Source: Hemerocallis citrina
Taxonomy: Eukaryota > Streptophyta > Magnoliopsida > Asparagales > Asphodelaceae
Length of the DNA stretch: 64,000 bases
NCBI GenBank assembly: GCA_017893485.1
Contig: CM030363.1
Coordinates: 175,245,744-175,309,743, forward strand
Reading direction: 5' to 3'
A program made the position numbers and the translations under genes. Below, in pieces: positions 1 through 9,979 of this stretch (positions are counted from its first letter, which is position 1; each line of letters opens with the position of its first letter). Below the pieces are notes generated by a model. The model was given only the letters and a program-made list of their open reading frames with translations. It ran no database searches and was not told the origin of the DNA.

Positions 1-169
1 GAGCCACTTGATAGCTTTCTTTGTGTTTTATTATATAGACATATATGCTTACAATCCCGTCACATTTCAATTCTCCCTTCCTCTTTTCCTTCTCTGTCTG
101 CCGAAAGCCCAACCAGACAAATCACATGTCCTTTTGCTTTCTCCACCTACCACATATATACCTTCTTTA

Positions 170-170
<1 letters not shown>
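1..170. other. Left-edge flank, no gene seen
   Basis: I see no gene here. The stretch is pyrimidine-rich and runs into a (TA)n tract. It probably belongs to the host sequence in which the inverted-repeat element at 231-6685 sits, possibly the U3 part of the old LTR called HL1, but that LTR cannot be recognised with certainty this far out. Confidence 0.4.

Positions 171-230
<60 letters not shown>
171..230. repeat. (TA)n microsatellite, about 30 units
   Basis: Uninterrupted TA dinucleotides. The left arm of the inverted-repeat element begins directly after the tract, and a similar tract lies beyond the right arm (6711-6780), so the element may have inserted into a TA tract. The short frames reading Tyr-Ile repeats across it are not genes. 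Confidence 0.95.
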
Positions 231-233
<3 letters not shown>

Positions 234-1529
234 AGTTTATTAAGAGCTGGGGAGCTGAAATTCTCATCGGGAGCTGAAGATCTCAGCCGTTGGATATCGA
301 TCCGATGGCTGAGATCTGATCCGCCCATCTTCAATGTGATGTGAGAATAGTTAGGGGCAAAAGTGGAATTTTCCCTACTCCTTATCGTCAGCTCTTCCCT
401 TTCTTTCATCTCTATCTCCTATCTCCTCTCTCTCTCTCTCTGTCATCACTCCCGAACTTGATCTTTCTCTCATCGCTCTCGAACCCACAACGCAGCCCCC
501 CAAATCAAATCGCTCGCAACCCCCAAACCCTAGCTTCGAAATCCATCTCCACCTCACTTCAACCGCAAACCCTAGAATCCTATCCCCCAAACCCTAGCTC
601 AAATCCCAAATCGAACAACCCCGACGCTTCCCCTCCCCCCCGTACAGACGCTCCTCCATGACGCTCCCCGACCCACCCACAACCCCCGACCAATCTCCAT
701 ATCCTCCATCTCCTACCTCAAATATCGTTCAAAATCCTCCCCGGATTCCCAAGTCGACGGCGACCCCGAAATCCAGGCTACTGCTTCCATCTAAGACACT
801 ATCAGGTAGTCAATCCTAACCCTAGTTTTTGTGGCTAGATTTTGAATGCTTTCTGAGATTTTTACAAGGTTCTTTGAAATGGTCTATTTGGCTATATTAA
901 TTTTGGAGTCATATGAAGATGTTTTGTAACTGGTAAACTGCTACAATTTTTAAAAAATAGTAAAATGAGGGTTTCTTGGGTCTCACAGTAAATTTTTCTA
1001 TGGAAATTGGTTTTGATGAAGATATATTGTTGTGTGCATTCCAAGTGTTTGAATAAATGTTACAACCAATGGGGATGTGTGGCTTGTAAGTGATTAAAAA
1101 GTAGGGACATTTAACTCTCTATTAGATGAGTTTTAGGATTTTAGATGGACATTGGTGTGGAATTGAATGGGGTTTTACTTTTGGGCAACTAAAATTCACA
1201 TTGATTTGCATGAAGTGAAAATTAATTATATATAAGTATTAGGAGTATCTTCATACCTCTTTGTTTAAGTTATTACGGAAAAATGGTGTGTGATGCTGCC
1301 AACTTAAGATATACAATAACCCTAGGTCAAAGGAAGGGTTTTAAGTGTTGTTTAGGACATTCATAGAAGGTGAATGCATTATATATGTTAGTGAACTTTT
1401 GATATATATTTCTTATTGACATTATTTATTTGTTATTCCATTCTAATACTAAATTTGGAGGAAATTAGTTCTACAGTATTTTTTTACAGTTTTAAGTCAC
1501 AAATTTTGAGGTGTTAAGAGATTTTATTT
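231..1529 (+). repeat. Left inverted-repeat arm with 5'-leader-like segment
   Basis: The arm starts with a motif of the type AGCCGTTGGAT, often seen in non-coding plant transposon ends. A CT-rich stretch (about 405-810) follows that looks like a plant 5' untranslated leader, with several AACCCTAG words and a donor-like AG|GTAGTC at about 806. The frame at 341-661 is Pro/Ser-rich and has no recognisable domain, so I do not call it a gene. The arm could carry a promoter, since the same layout is kept in the right arm, but this is inference. Confidence 0.8.
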
Positions 1530-1892
1530 TGCTATTCATTTGGTGAGCTTGCCATACAATTTAAGCATTATGAGAATACAAATTAGTTGAGCAGTAGTAT
1601 ACCCGTTCAATGTCTTTAGGTAGTCAATAGAGTTTGAGAAAGACCAGATACTTATCTCTGTAACTTTATTATTCATATATTGTTCATCTTCATCACTTAT
1701 CACATTAGGAATTTGGATTAGGACTTTGGAAAAGAAGTATTCTAACTTTGAGAATACTTTATTTGTGTAACTTTACTATTCTCTATATACTCGTCATCAC
1801 TAATTCGCATTAGGTTTTTGATTATGACTGTAAAAAAGCATTCTAACGTTTCATCCCCTTTAACTTTGAACAACATTCTCATTTTTCTACAG

Positions 1893-2190
1893 GGACCATG
1901 GAGACATGTCATCAAAGAAGTACCGTCATGACAAATGTGTATACCTGGGTGCCCTTAAGTTTGTTCCTCATGCAGTGTACAAACTTTTTGAGAACATGCC
2001 TATGCCATGGGAGCAGGTTCAGTATTTGATTCAATTCCTTTTCATGCATTGCTTCCAAACAATTAGATTCAAAATTAATTCTGATTTTTGTATTTAGGTT
2101 CGGAATGTGAAGATTTTATGTCACATTACCAGTGCAATCACGTTCGTCAATTAGATACCATGGGTCATTGAACCTATATATTTGGCTCAA
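1893..2190 (+). pseudogene. PRP8: PRP8 (spliceosome core factor) gene fragment, two exons with an intron, broken by a stop
   Basis: Two exon pieces (1893-2016 and 2098-2190), separated by an 81-bp GT-AG intron, encode a highly conserved segment of the U5 snRNP protein PRP8, which organises the spliceosome active site. Exon 1 reads [15 protein letters not shown] and continues to ENMPMPWEQ; exon 2 reads VRNVKIL, then the ITFVN and IPWV segments, then EPIYLAQ. The family has Glu where this copy has a TAG stop, between ITFVN and IPWV. An acceptor-like TTCTACAG precedes exon 1 and a donor GTAAGT follows exon 2, so introns came with the fragment and it was taken from genomic DNA, not from mRNA. PRP8 is over 2300 residues; about 70 are present. 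It lies inside the inverted-repeat element and cannot be functional. Confidence 0.9.
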
Positions 2191-2784
2191 GTAAGTTCTA
2201 TGATATCAACTTTGATGTTATTGGTAGTTACAAAGAATATTAATCCATGGTATGTTTTTTCTTCAAACTATCACCTTCAGTCAGTCATTATGTTTGTGAC
2301 ACTGTTGTTGCTGCTGCTGCTGCTTCGAAACACTTTATGATCTAAATAATTTGTGTTATGAAACTACTATAATTGGTGAATGATATTTTGTGTTCTGGTC
2401 TACTATATTTTTTAAATAAATATTTTGTTCTTTCCAGGCTAAATGAGCTTGTTTAATTTTGATTTTCAGGTTGATTACAGCTTGAATTGCAATATTTGGA
2501 GCTACTCACTACTCAACAGCAGTTGACACTTGGACCAAAAAGCTTGTATATTTGGTGAAAAAAGTTTTATAGTTGCTAAATTTGTCAAGTTTTTGATGTA
2601 CTTGTATAAGATTTCACGTGTCAAGTTGTAAATTTTTAAATTTGTAAAGTTGTAAAGTGTTATAGTTTATAAATTTGTAAAGTGGTAAAGTTGCATTACC
2701 TGACACTTGTATGATGATCGAAATTCATTCAGAAATATTTGTTATTATTGTTTTGGTGTCATGTGATGATATGATGAATATTCA
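2191..2784. other. Interior of the inverted-repeat element, no gene seen
   Basis: AT-rich sequence directly after the PRP8 exon and its splice donor; it may be intron carried along with that fragment. An acceptor-like TTTTCAG near 2468 is followed by an unrecognised stretch with no long frame. Confidence 0.4.
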
Positions 2785-3350
2785 ATGTGTAAGCTCAAAA
2801 TGTGTAAGCTCAGCTCAGATCAACAGAAACTGAACACAAAGTATCAAAAAAGTGTAAGCAGTGCTCAGAGCAACATAAACTGAACATGAAGTTCAAAATG
2901 TCCAAGCTCAAAACAACAGAAACTGAACATAAAGTATCAAAATGTGTAAGCTTAGCTCAGAGCAACAGAAATTGAACATGAAGTTCAAAATATGTAAGCT
3001 CAGAAAAACAGAAACTGAACATGAAGTATCAAAATGTGTAAGCTCAGCTGAGAACAACAGAAACTGAACATCAAGTATCAAAATGTGTAAGCGGTGCTCA
3101 GAGCAATAGAAATTGAACATGTAGTGTCAAAATGTGAAAGCTCAGAACAACAGAAACTGAACATGAAGTATCATAATGTGTAAGCTCAGCTCAGAACAAC
3201 AGAAGCTGAACCTGAAGCTCAAAATGTGTAAGCTCAGCTCAGAACAACAGAAATTAAACATGAAGTATGAAAATGTGTAAGCTCAACTCAGATCAACATA
3301 AATTGAACATGAAGTATCAAATTGTGTAAACTCATAACAACAGAAACTGA
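2785..3350. repeat. Tandem minisatellite, about 48-bp unit, about 12 degenerate copies
   Basis: Units contain AATGTGTAAGCTCAG followed by AACAACAGAAACTGAACATG. Starts recur every 46-51 bp, for example near 2943, 2994, 3035, 3086, 3133, 3178, 3227 and 3275. Stray degenerate units reappear at about 3830-4160. Copy-to-copy variation and the lack of unique spacers rule out a CRISPR array. The 70-residue frame across it on the minus strand is only a translation of the repeat. Confidence 0.85.
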
Positions 3351-3529
3351 ATACCACCAACCACCAACCAATGTGTACACTAATTGTTGAAAACAATAGA
3401 AACCAAATGGAGATTATACAAAAGGATTAAAAACAAAATTGTAACTACAAACTAGTTTTAACTTTCAACTTCCATTATTTCCATTACATTCCATACATGA
3501 CCAACACACTACGACACACATTTGAACTT

Positions 3530-3660
3530 CCTGGCAGTCAAAACATTCTCAAATGGGTCAAAACAAGGCAGTTGAAGAGTGTTCTCAAGGGTCTCGGGTT
3601 CTCCACTAACATCCTTCTTGTTCTTCCTCTTGAATTCCTGAACAAAGTGATTCATCAAAA
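3530..3660 (-). pseudogene. HSP70 chaperone gene fragment, frameshifted
   Basis: Read on the minus strand from about 3660, the sequence encodes MNHFVQEFKRKNKKDVSG, nearly identical to a signature stretch of the HSP70 ATPase domain that normally continues into NPRALRRLR. Here the frame drifts just after the Ser-Gly, but the nucleotides still resemble the HSP70 continuation for several dozen bases, which points to indels. HSP70 is about 650 residues, so only a few percent is present. It lies opposite in strand to the PRP8 fragment in the same element, so the two captures were probably independent. It has no function as a gene. Confidence 0.8.
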
Positions 3661-5286
3661 AATAAAGAAGCAAGTACGTAAATATATGTATTATAATGAA
3701 TTGCAAGTAAACTTTTGAATTCCTGGATAGTGTTTGATGAACATGGTAAAGCTGTTAATTTAAATTGACAGGGTATCATCAAATTCGGAATAGATATGTA
3801 TTTGAACGACAACAAAAAAATTTAGCGAAAAAATCTGTAGGCTCAGAACAACAACAGCAACAAAGAAAACTGTAGGCTCAGAACAACAACTGGAGATGCA
3901 AAAATCATTCAAGCTCAGTATAACACCTCCATAAACTGAACATGAAACTCAAAATGTGTAAGCTCAGTACAAGAGCATTTGAACATGAAGTTCAAAATGT
4001 GTAAGCTCAGAACAACTTCTATTGAACAATAGGGTGAGCGCAACCTAAAAATTTCAGCTCCCCAGGTCAAAACAACAGAAACTGAACAACAGAAGCTGAA
4101 CACCACCCTTAAAAATTTGGTATACCAATTGCCGAAAACATAAGCTGAACATGAAGCTTAAATGACTTGCATACTAACTTGTTAGGAGGGTGCAAAAAAA
4201 AGAATCATTTAACTTGTCTTGGATAAACTTTTCATCACTGCCTACGCACTCCACAAGGGATAAATCATGAATAAACAAAATCATGCATAAACTTTTCATC
4301 ACTGCCTACTAATAAATCAAGTATAAGTGAGTCTAATGCAGAAATAATATCATTGTCACTAGGGGTGCTTTATTAAGCCATGCCTACTAGTTTCCAAAAC
4401 AAATCATGCATATACTTTTCATCATTGCCTACTAACTTGGTATTATTGGTATAAACAAAATCATTTTACCGACTTTTCGAAGATAAACTTCAAATCATGC
4501 ATCTCTTTTATGTCCATCATCTTTTAGCCTGCAAACACCGAAGACGTAACGATTAATTTAACAAATGTGCTATTTGGTATTGAAGAACAATAATTACAGA
4601 AATGGGTCAAAAATTATTTTAAATCATGTAAGAATCATGTAAGTTGTAATAATTAAACTGAAATAGTTGTCAGTATCTAGACAATGTAACTGATAACTGA
4701 TATCTATTAAGCATACGACATGGCCCTATTTATCCCTCCGAAAATCAGAGAAAGTGATCATCTTCACAATCACAAAATTATCCCGAATTACCTACTAATC
4801 TCGAAAAGTGGTGGATTTGTAAAATTCTCAATAAATGTGGGCAGTGTCATAAGAATGGTAAAACTGATATGGACACTATATACATCCCATATATTAAGTA
4901 TCCATAGGTGCACATGACTATTTAGTGTAGCAAAAGCACAATGAATAAGCACACGACACGACAATTTATAAATGAAAAATGTTTTTCTAAAAAAAATCCT
5001 TACAGAGATTGGCAATGAAATTAATAATATCACCGAGGGAAAGAGGATCTATAATTGTTCTCCATTTGATAGAAAACTTCAAGCCATCAAGAGAATCTTA
5101 CTTCCTTTTGTGTTGTTGGTTGTTTGCTTATTTTAATTTGGGATGGGTTTACAGCGGGGAGGAGAGTCGGAGTCTGAATTTGAGTGTTTTGGAGTCTGAT
5201 CATGAAACTTTATGATCCGAGTTTCAATTTGAGTGTTTTGGAGTTTGTCTACATGTGTGTTTAACTCCATGAACTCCAAAATGATG
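3661..5286. other. Interior of the inverted-repeat element, no gene seen
   Basis: AT-rich DNA without a credible coding region. About 3830-4160 holds leftover units of the 48-bp repeat. At 4047-4066 there is an inverted 16-bp match to the outer arm end (CTGGGGAGCTGAAATT), perhaps the relic of a related element's terminus. Around 5160-5250 the phrase TTTGAGTGTTTTGGAGT occurs twice. Confidence 0.5.
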
Positions 5287-5291
5287 GCATG

Positions 5292-5383
5292 AATCTTCAT
5301 CAAAACCAATTTCCATAGAAAAATTTACTGTGAGACCCAATAAACCCTTATTTTACTATTTTTTAAAAATTGTAGCAGTTTAC
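5292..5383. repeat. Direct duplication of an inner piece of the right arm
   Basis: These 92 bp repeat 5896-5984 in the same orientation with few changes (both contain CAAAACCAATTTCCATAG and end in TTGTAGCAGTTTAC). The left arm has only one copy (about 935-1025, inverted). The extra copy sits exactly at the inner border of the right arm, which suggests that strand slippage or template switching took part in forming the border. Confidence 0.8.
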
Positions 5384-5386
5384 TAG

Positions 5387-6684
5387 AAATAAAATCTCTT
5401 AGCACCTCAAAATTTGTGACTTAAAACTGTAAAAAAATACTGTAGAACTAATTTCCTCCAAATTTAGTATTAGAATGGAATAACAAATAAATAATGTCAA
5501 AAATAAATATATATCAAATGTTCACTAACATCTATGATGCACTCACCTTCTATGAATGTCCTAAACAACACTTAAAACCCTTCCTTTGACCTAGGGTTAT
5601 TGTATATCTTAAGTTGGCAGCATCACACACCATTTTTCCATAATAACTTAAACAAAGAGGTATGAAGATACTCCTAATACTTATATATAATTAATTTTCA
5701 CTTCATGCAAATCAATGCAAATTTGAGTTGCCCAAAAGTAAAACCCCATTCAATTCCACACCAATGTCCATCTAAAATCCTAAAACTCATCTAATAGAGA
5801 GTTAAATGTCCCTACTTTTTAATCACTTACAAGCCACACATCCCCATTGGTTGTAACATTTATTCAACCACTTGGAATGCACACAACAATATATCTTCAT
5901 CAAAACCAATTTCCATAGAAAAGTTTACTGTGAGACCCAAGAAACCCTAATTTTACTATTTTTTAAAAATTGTAGCAGTTTACCAGTTACAAAACATCTT
6001 CATATGATTCCTAAATTAATATAGCCAAATAGACCATTTCAAAGAACCTTGTAAAAATCTCAGTAAGGATTCAAAATCCAGCCACAAAAACTAGGGTTAG
6101 GATTGAATACCTGATAGTGTCTTAGATGGAAGCAGTAGCTTGGATTTCGGGGTCGCCGTCTACTTGGGAATCCGGGGAGGATTTTGAACGATATTTGAGG
6201 TAGGAGATGGAGGATATGGAGATTGGTCGGGGGTTGTGGGTGGGTCGGGGAGCGTCATGGAGGAGCATCTGTACGGGGGGGGGGGGAGGGGAAGCGTCGG
6301 GGTTGTTCGATTTGGGATTTGAGCTAGGGTTTGGGGGATAGGATTTTAGGGTTTGCGGCTGAAGTAAGGTGGAGATGGATTTCGAAGCTAGGGTTTGGGG
6401 GTTGTGAGCAATTTGATTTGGGGGGCTGCGTTGTGGGTTCGAGAGCGATGAGAGAGAGATCAAGTTCGGGAGCGATGATAGAGAGAGAGAGGAGATAGGA
6501 TAAAGAGATGAAAGAAAGGGAAGAGCTGACGATAAGGAGTAGGGGAAATTCCACTTTTCCCCTAACTATTCTCACATCACACTGAAGATGGGCAGATCAG
6601 ATCTCAGCCATCGGATCAAAATCCAACGGCTGAGATCTTCAGCTCCCGATAAGAATTTCAGTTCCCCAGCTCTTAATAGACTTA

Positions 6685-6685
<1 letters not shown>
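5387..6685 (-). repeat. Right inverted-repeat arm
   Basis: Reverse complement of 231-1529 along its whole length, including the CT-rich leader-like stretch, with scattered substitutions and small indels, for example a poly-G run at about 6272-6284. The divergence shows the arms have aged separately and argues against a fold-back sequencing chimera. Confidence 0.85.

Positions 6686-6780
<95 letters not shown>
6684..6780. repeat. (CT)n followed by (TA)n microsatellite
   Basis: About 13 CT units followed by about 35 AT units, directly outside the right arm. The left flank has only the TA tract, so the CT part is either target sequence or a later expansion. Confidence 0.95.
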
Positions 6781-6783
<3 letters not shown>

Positions 6784-6784
6784 T

Positions 6785-6951
6785 ATGTAATGAAGATGAA
6801 GGTGTTGTTGGTCTTGGTTGCCGAAATGAAGATGCTTATTGTTGCAATGGCCGATGGGAGTTTGGTGCTTTTCTTTTGTGCACGGAATTTGAGGAGGCAA
6901 AGCGGAGTTTCGCTACTAGGAGTTTCTCAGACTAGGAGTTCAAATTGCTAG
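6785..6951 (+). mobile_element. HL1: old chromovirus-type LTR, part 1
   Basis: This purine-rich piece (AGGAGG, CTAGGAG words) resembles the transcribed leader just before the GGTGGGTGTTTCTC motif of the other 3-kb LTRs here (44190-44290 and 49310-49440). Read through the Tat-A insertion, it continues at 19575 with GGTGGGTGATTCT, as expected. Its last five bases, GCTAG (6947-6951), are the left copy of the Tat-A target duplication. Confidence 0.6.
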
Positions 6952-7379
6952 TGTTGCCGCTGATTTCGGTGTGGGGGCAATCCGATGAATTTGTGAGTTC
7001 GAGAGGAATCGAATGGGTCAAACCTGACCACTTCCACCGTTGTTGGGCTGGCTTCTAGCTGCCTCCGTTGACCTGCACGAAGTTCGAAACACCGGGGTTG
7101 ATTCCGGCGACGAACCCTCTGACGCTTTTGTCAGTACTCAGAAAAGAATATGAAAGAGCTTTAGGTAGGCAAATAGTGATCACCTTGTAACAGTAGGAGG
7201 TAGGGGGGTTTTTATAGTCGTCATGGAGATCTGCTTCGATGTTTCGAACTTCGTGTAGGTCAGTGGGAGCAGCTAGAAGCCAGCCCAACAATGGTGGAAG
7301 TGGTCAAGTTTGACCCATTCGATTCCTCTCGAATTCACAAATTCATCTGATTGCCCCCACACCGAAATCAGCGGCAACA
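6952..7379. repeat. Palindromic 5' LTR of Tat-A (inverted arm 6952-7238, forward arm 7239-7379)
   Basis: 6952-7238 is the reverse complement of the 3' LTR from just upstream of its TATA box to its very last base. 7239-7379 is the forward LTR end, which leads normally into the primer-binding site. The outer end therefore reads TGTTGCCGC, the complement of the U5 end GCGGCAACA, not the U3 start. The joint CTTCGA|TGTTTCGAA shares a few bases between the arms. The target duplication flanks this altered end, so the structure was present at integration. Confidence 0.88.
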
Positions 7380-7400
7380 GATTGGCACCGTCTATGGGAA
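7380..7400 (+). promoter_or_regulatory. Primer-binding site of Tat-A
   Basis: Directly after the LTR end, TTGGCACCGTCTATGGGAA resembles the TGGCGCC-GTCTGTGGGAA type of tRNA-primed site common in plant Tat elements. The tRNA itself cannot be named from the sequence alone. Confidence 0.7.
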
Positions 7401-7449
7401 GTCTAATAGCAATCTGACCCTATTCCATCAACAAAAGCCATTCCTAGCT

Positions 7450-9254
7450 ATGCCTTCAAAGAAAGGGAAGTCTGCGGCCTCCAACTGTAGAACTATTTCC
7501 ATCCCTCCTCCGCCTCCAGGGGATTTCCCTCTGCCCGTCCAACCGGCCCAGCAGCTCGAACAACCAATCCCTCAATCCGTTCAGCAGCCAAAAGCAAACC
7601 CTTCACCAAGTCCATAGCTCCGTACACATTCCTTCCCCCGACTCTATGGCCTCTCACAACCCTCCAACACCGAAGGATCTGTGAGATGTTCTCAATAACC
7701 GGTAGAGCGAGCCAGATCTTCGGATCCGCTTGGACGACAGGTGGACCCGTGATGGGAACCTCCGCCGGGAGCATCAGAGTGACCGTTCACCCTGCCGGAC
7801 AGATCACAGAGGGTCCAACTCCCCCGGGAGGCGGAGGGAGTCACCTAAGCATCGCCGAAGAAGAAGTTGCTCCCCGGCTGCCCGTTCTGTAGCCCAAGCC
7901 CATCAGGAGCAGGAGGCCCCCATAACGAGGGCAGAGTTCCAACAGTTCCAGGAGGTGGTCCTACGGGCACTCAATGTTGCCCCCAACAATGACCAATGGA
8001 CTCCCAGTCCTCGTCCAGCTCCTAACCATTGCCGCCGCTCTCTCAGTCCTCGGCCAGCTCCGAGCCATCACCGTCGTTCTACCATTCCACAACCTACTCA
8101 AAGCTATCGCCACCGCAGCCCCAGCCCTCCTCTACATGAAGACGAGTCTCGGGGCTCAGCGAGACATGACCAAAGAGAAGACTCGTTCTACCGCTGTCTC
8201 CACGAGATGGAGAGGCGCCTCGGCCAACTCGATAGAGATGAAGAACAACGGGCGAGCAACCTTCACCCGAGCAGGCCCCCGTTCTCTCGAACTATCATGG
8301 AGGCCCCCGTCCCAGAGAACTTCAAACCCCTGCATTTCGAGACGTATACCGGGGAGTCGGACCCCACAGATCACATTGAGAGTTTCAAAACTCTAATGAT
8401 GATCCACCATGCCTCTGATGCCCTTCTCTGCAAAACCTTCCCAACCACCCTCAAGGAACCCGCTCGGGAGTTGTATTCTAGACTTACTCTGGCCTCTATT
8501 TTCTCTTTCAACCAGTTCGAAGGTCTCTTCCTCACCCACTTTGTGAGCAGCCGCCGCTCCGAGAAGACTAGCACCTCTTTGCACTTCCTCAGCCAAAGGA
8601 AGGATGAACGGCTGAGGGACTATGTCAAGCGGTTCACCACGGAGGCCAGGTCTATCGCCTCCCTGGATCAGTTAGTGGCTTCGACTGCCTTCCAATCCAA
8701 TGTTATTAACCCAGATCTCAGGGCATCCCTGGCCAAGAAGCTTCATCGGGACTTTTCAGGAGTGAGAAGTATATCCGAGCTGAAGAAGCTCTCAACTGCC
8801 CCATTCTCGAGGGGTCATCTTCTGGAAACAAACAGAAGACTGCTGAGGAAGGAGCTAAGAAGCTCCAAAAGGACAACGGAGGTCAACGTCGCCCTCTCCC
8901 CCATTTTGAAAAGTTCACTCTGCTCAACGCGAGTGTATCTGCCATCTTGATGGAAATTGGGAACGAGGGTATTCTACCCCACCTTCCAAGATGAATATCT
9001 CTGGAAAGAAGAGAAACCAGGATAAGTGGTTCTGCTTCTACAGGGACCCCGGGCACGACACAGACGACTGTCGGGCCCTGAAGGACGAGATAGAGGCCCT
9101 CATTCAGAGAGGACAGCTTGCTAGGTTCGTGAGAAGGGACAGGGCCGATCCACCTCCACCCCCCAGGCGGGCTAACAGGCGACCAAATAACATGTGGAGA
9201 CCCCGGATGTCGAAGCAGAGGCCATCCTACACCTTATACACGGAGGACCAATAG
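7450..9254 (+). pseudogene. Tat-A gag (capsid and nucleocapsid), frameshifted
   Basis: The likely start is the ATG at 7450 (MPSKKGKSAASN); that frame stops at 7617, and the body continues in another frame from 7730 to 8950. The N-terminal part is Arg/Ser/Pro-rich. The capsid-like domain (about 8300-8760) has the retrotransposon-gag phrases FETYTGESDPTDHI, RDYVKRF and FSGVRSISEL. The nucleocapsid end, again in a shifted frame (8991-9254), has WFCFYRDPGHDTDDCRALK, a Cys/His arrangement typical of Tat gag, followed by EIEALIQRGQLARFV. Gag would form the virus-like particle that packages element RNA. At least two frameshifts and several stops make it non-functional. Confidence 0.85.
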
Positions 9255-9781
9255 GGAGAGATTCCAACTCCTCCTCAAAAGCCTTCGTTCAGGAAGTGAA
9301 TGCCATGCAGAGCCATCCTCCTCTGAAGGGTCTTGGGGTCCCTGTTACATTCTCCGACATGGACTTGGAAGGCATCCGCACGCCCCATTGCGATGCCCTT
9401 GTTATCAACCTCTGAATGGCTAACTTCGATGTATGCCGGATCCTGGTGGACAACGACAGTTCGGTCAACATCCTCTTCTTGGAGGCATTCAAAGGCCTTC
9501 AGCTGTCAAGAGATCGGCTCAAGATGGCAGGCTACAATCTTCATGGATTTATCGGGGTGCCAGTGACGATCGAGGGAGTTATAACCCTCGACGTGACCGC
9601 TGGTGAAATTCCGATCACCCGCACAGAGCCGATGGACTTTATGGCGGTAGATGTGAAGGCCGCCTCCAATGTTATCCTGGGTCGACCAGGTCTGGCCGCA
9701 CTCCAGACCATTCCTTCGGCCTATCACATGAAGATGAAGTTCCCTACCCCTGCAGGAGTAGGAGAAGTAAGAGGGAGCTAG
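9194..9781 (+). pseudogene. Tat-A aspartic protease, active site lost
   Basis: The frame continues from gag through GPIGRDSNSSSKAFVQEVN to the protease core, with a TGA at 9413-9415. The catalytic segment reads ILVDNDSSVNIL where the family has D-T/S-G-S-S, so both the Thr and the Gly of the triad are replaced. The flap and C-terminal landmarks MDFMAVDVK and NVILGRPGL are present. The enzyme would cut the gag-pol polyprotein; this copy cannot. Confidence 0.8.
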
Positions 9782-9979
9782 GAGGTGGCTTGCAAGTGTT
9801 ACATGACCTCGATGGGAGGCCCGGTCCTCTCCCTTGAAGCCCTCGAACTCCCACGGGAAAGTAGCCAGACCATTTCCGAGCCGGTAGACGAGCTGGAAGA
9901 AGTGGCCTTCGCAGAGGAAGATGCCACCAAGACATTCCATATTAGCAAGGCTCTTCCCCCTCCATCAAGAAAGATATCA

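Larger units (their letters stand above)
231..6685. mobile_element. Long inverted-repeat (foldback/Pack-type) DNA element carrying host gene fragments
   Basis: Two arms of about 1299 bp (231-1529 and 5387-6685) are reverse complements of each other, differing by a few percent, around a 3.86-kb interior. The outer ends both read GTAAGT(T/C)TATTAAGAGC and are followed by simple repeats. The interior holds a PRP8 fragment, an HSP70 fragment and a 48-bp tandem repeat, but no transposase. Plant DNA elements that carry gene pieces between long inverted repeats include Pack-MULEs; I infer a similar non-autonomous element here but cannot assign the superfamily. No target duplication can be scored, because the flanks are simple repeats on both sides. 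An inverted duplication of another origin is the main alternative. Confidence 0.75.

Noticed and set aside
171..409. Tyr-Ile repeat peptides over the TA tracts here and at 6709-6935 and 36372-36581
   Set aside because: Simple-repeat translation.
341..661. 106-residue Pro/Ser-rich frame in the left arm (and its counterpart at 6122-6463)
   Set aside because: The two arm copies differ by indels that shift the frame freely; the sequence looks like an untranslated leader.
1893..2190. Working PRP8 gene
   Set aside because: Only about 70 of more than 2300 residues, with an in-frame TAG, inside a transposon.
9506..9940. Minus-strand frames opposite the Tat-A protease and RT, and similar ones opposite the Tekay pol (for example 26593-27177)
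   Set aside because: They mirror conserved coding sequence on the other strand and have no domain of their own.
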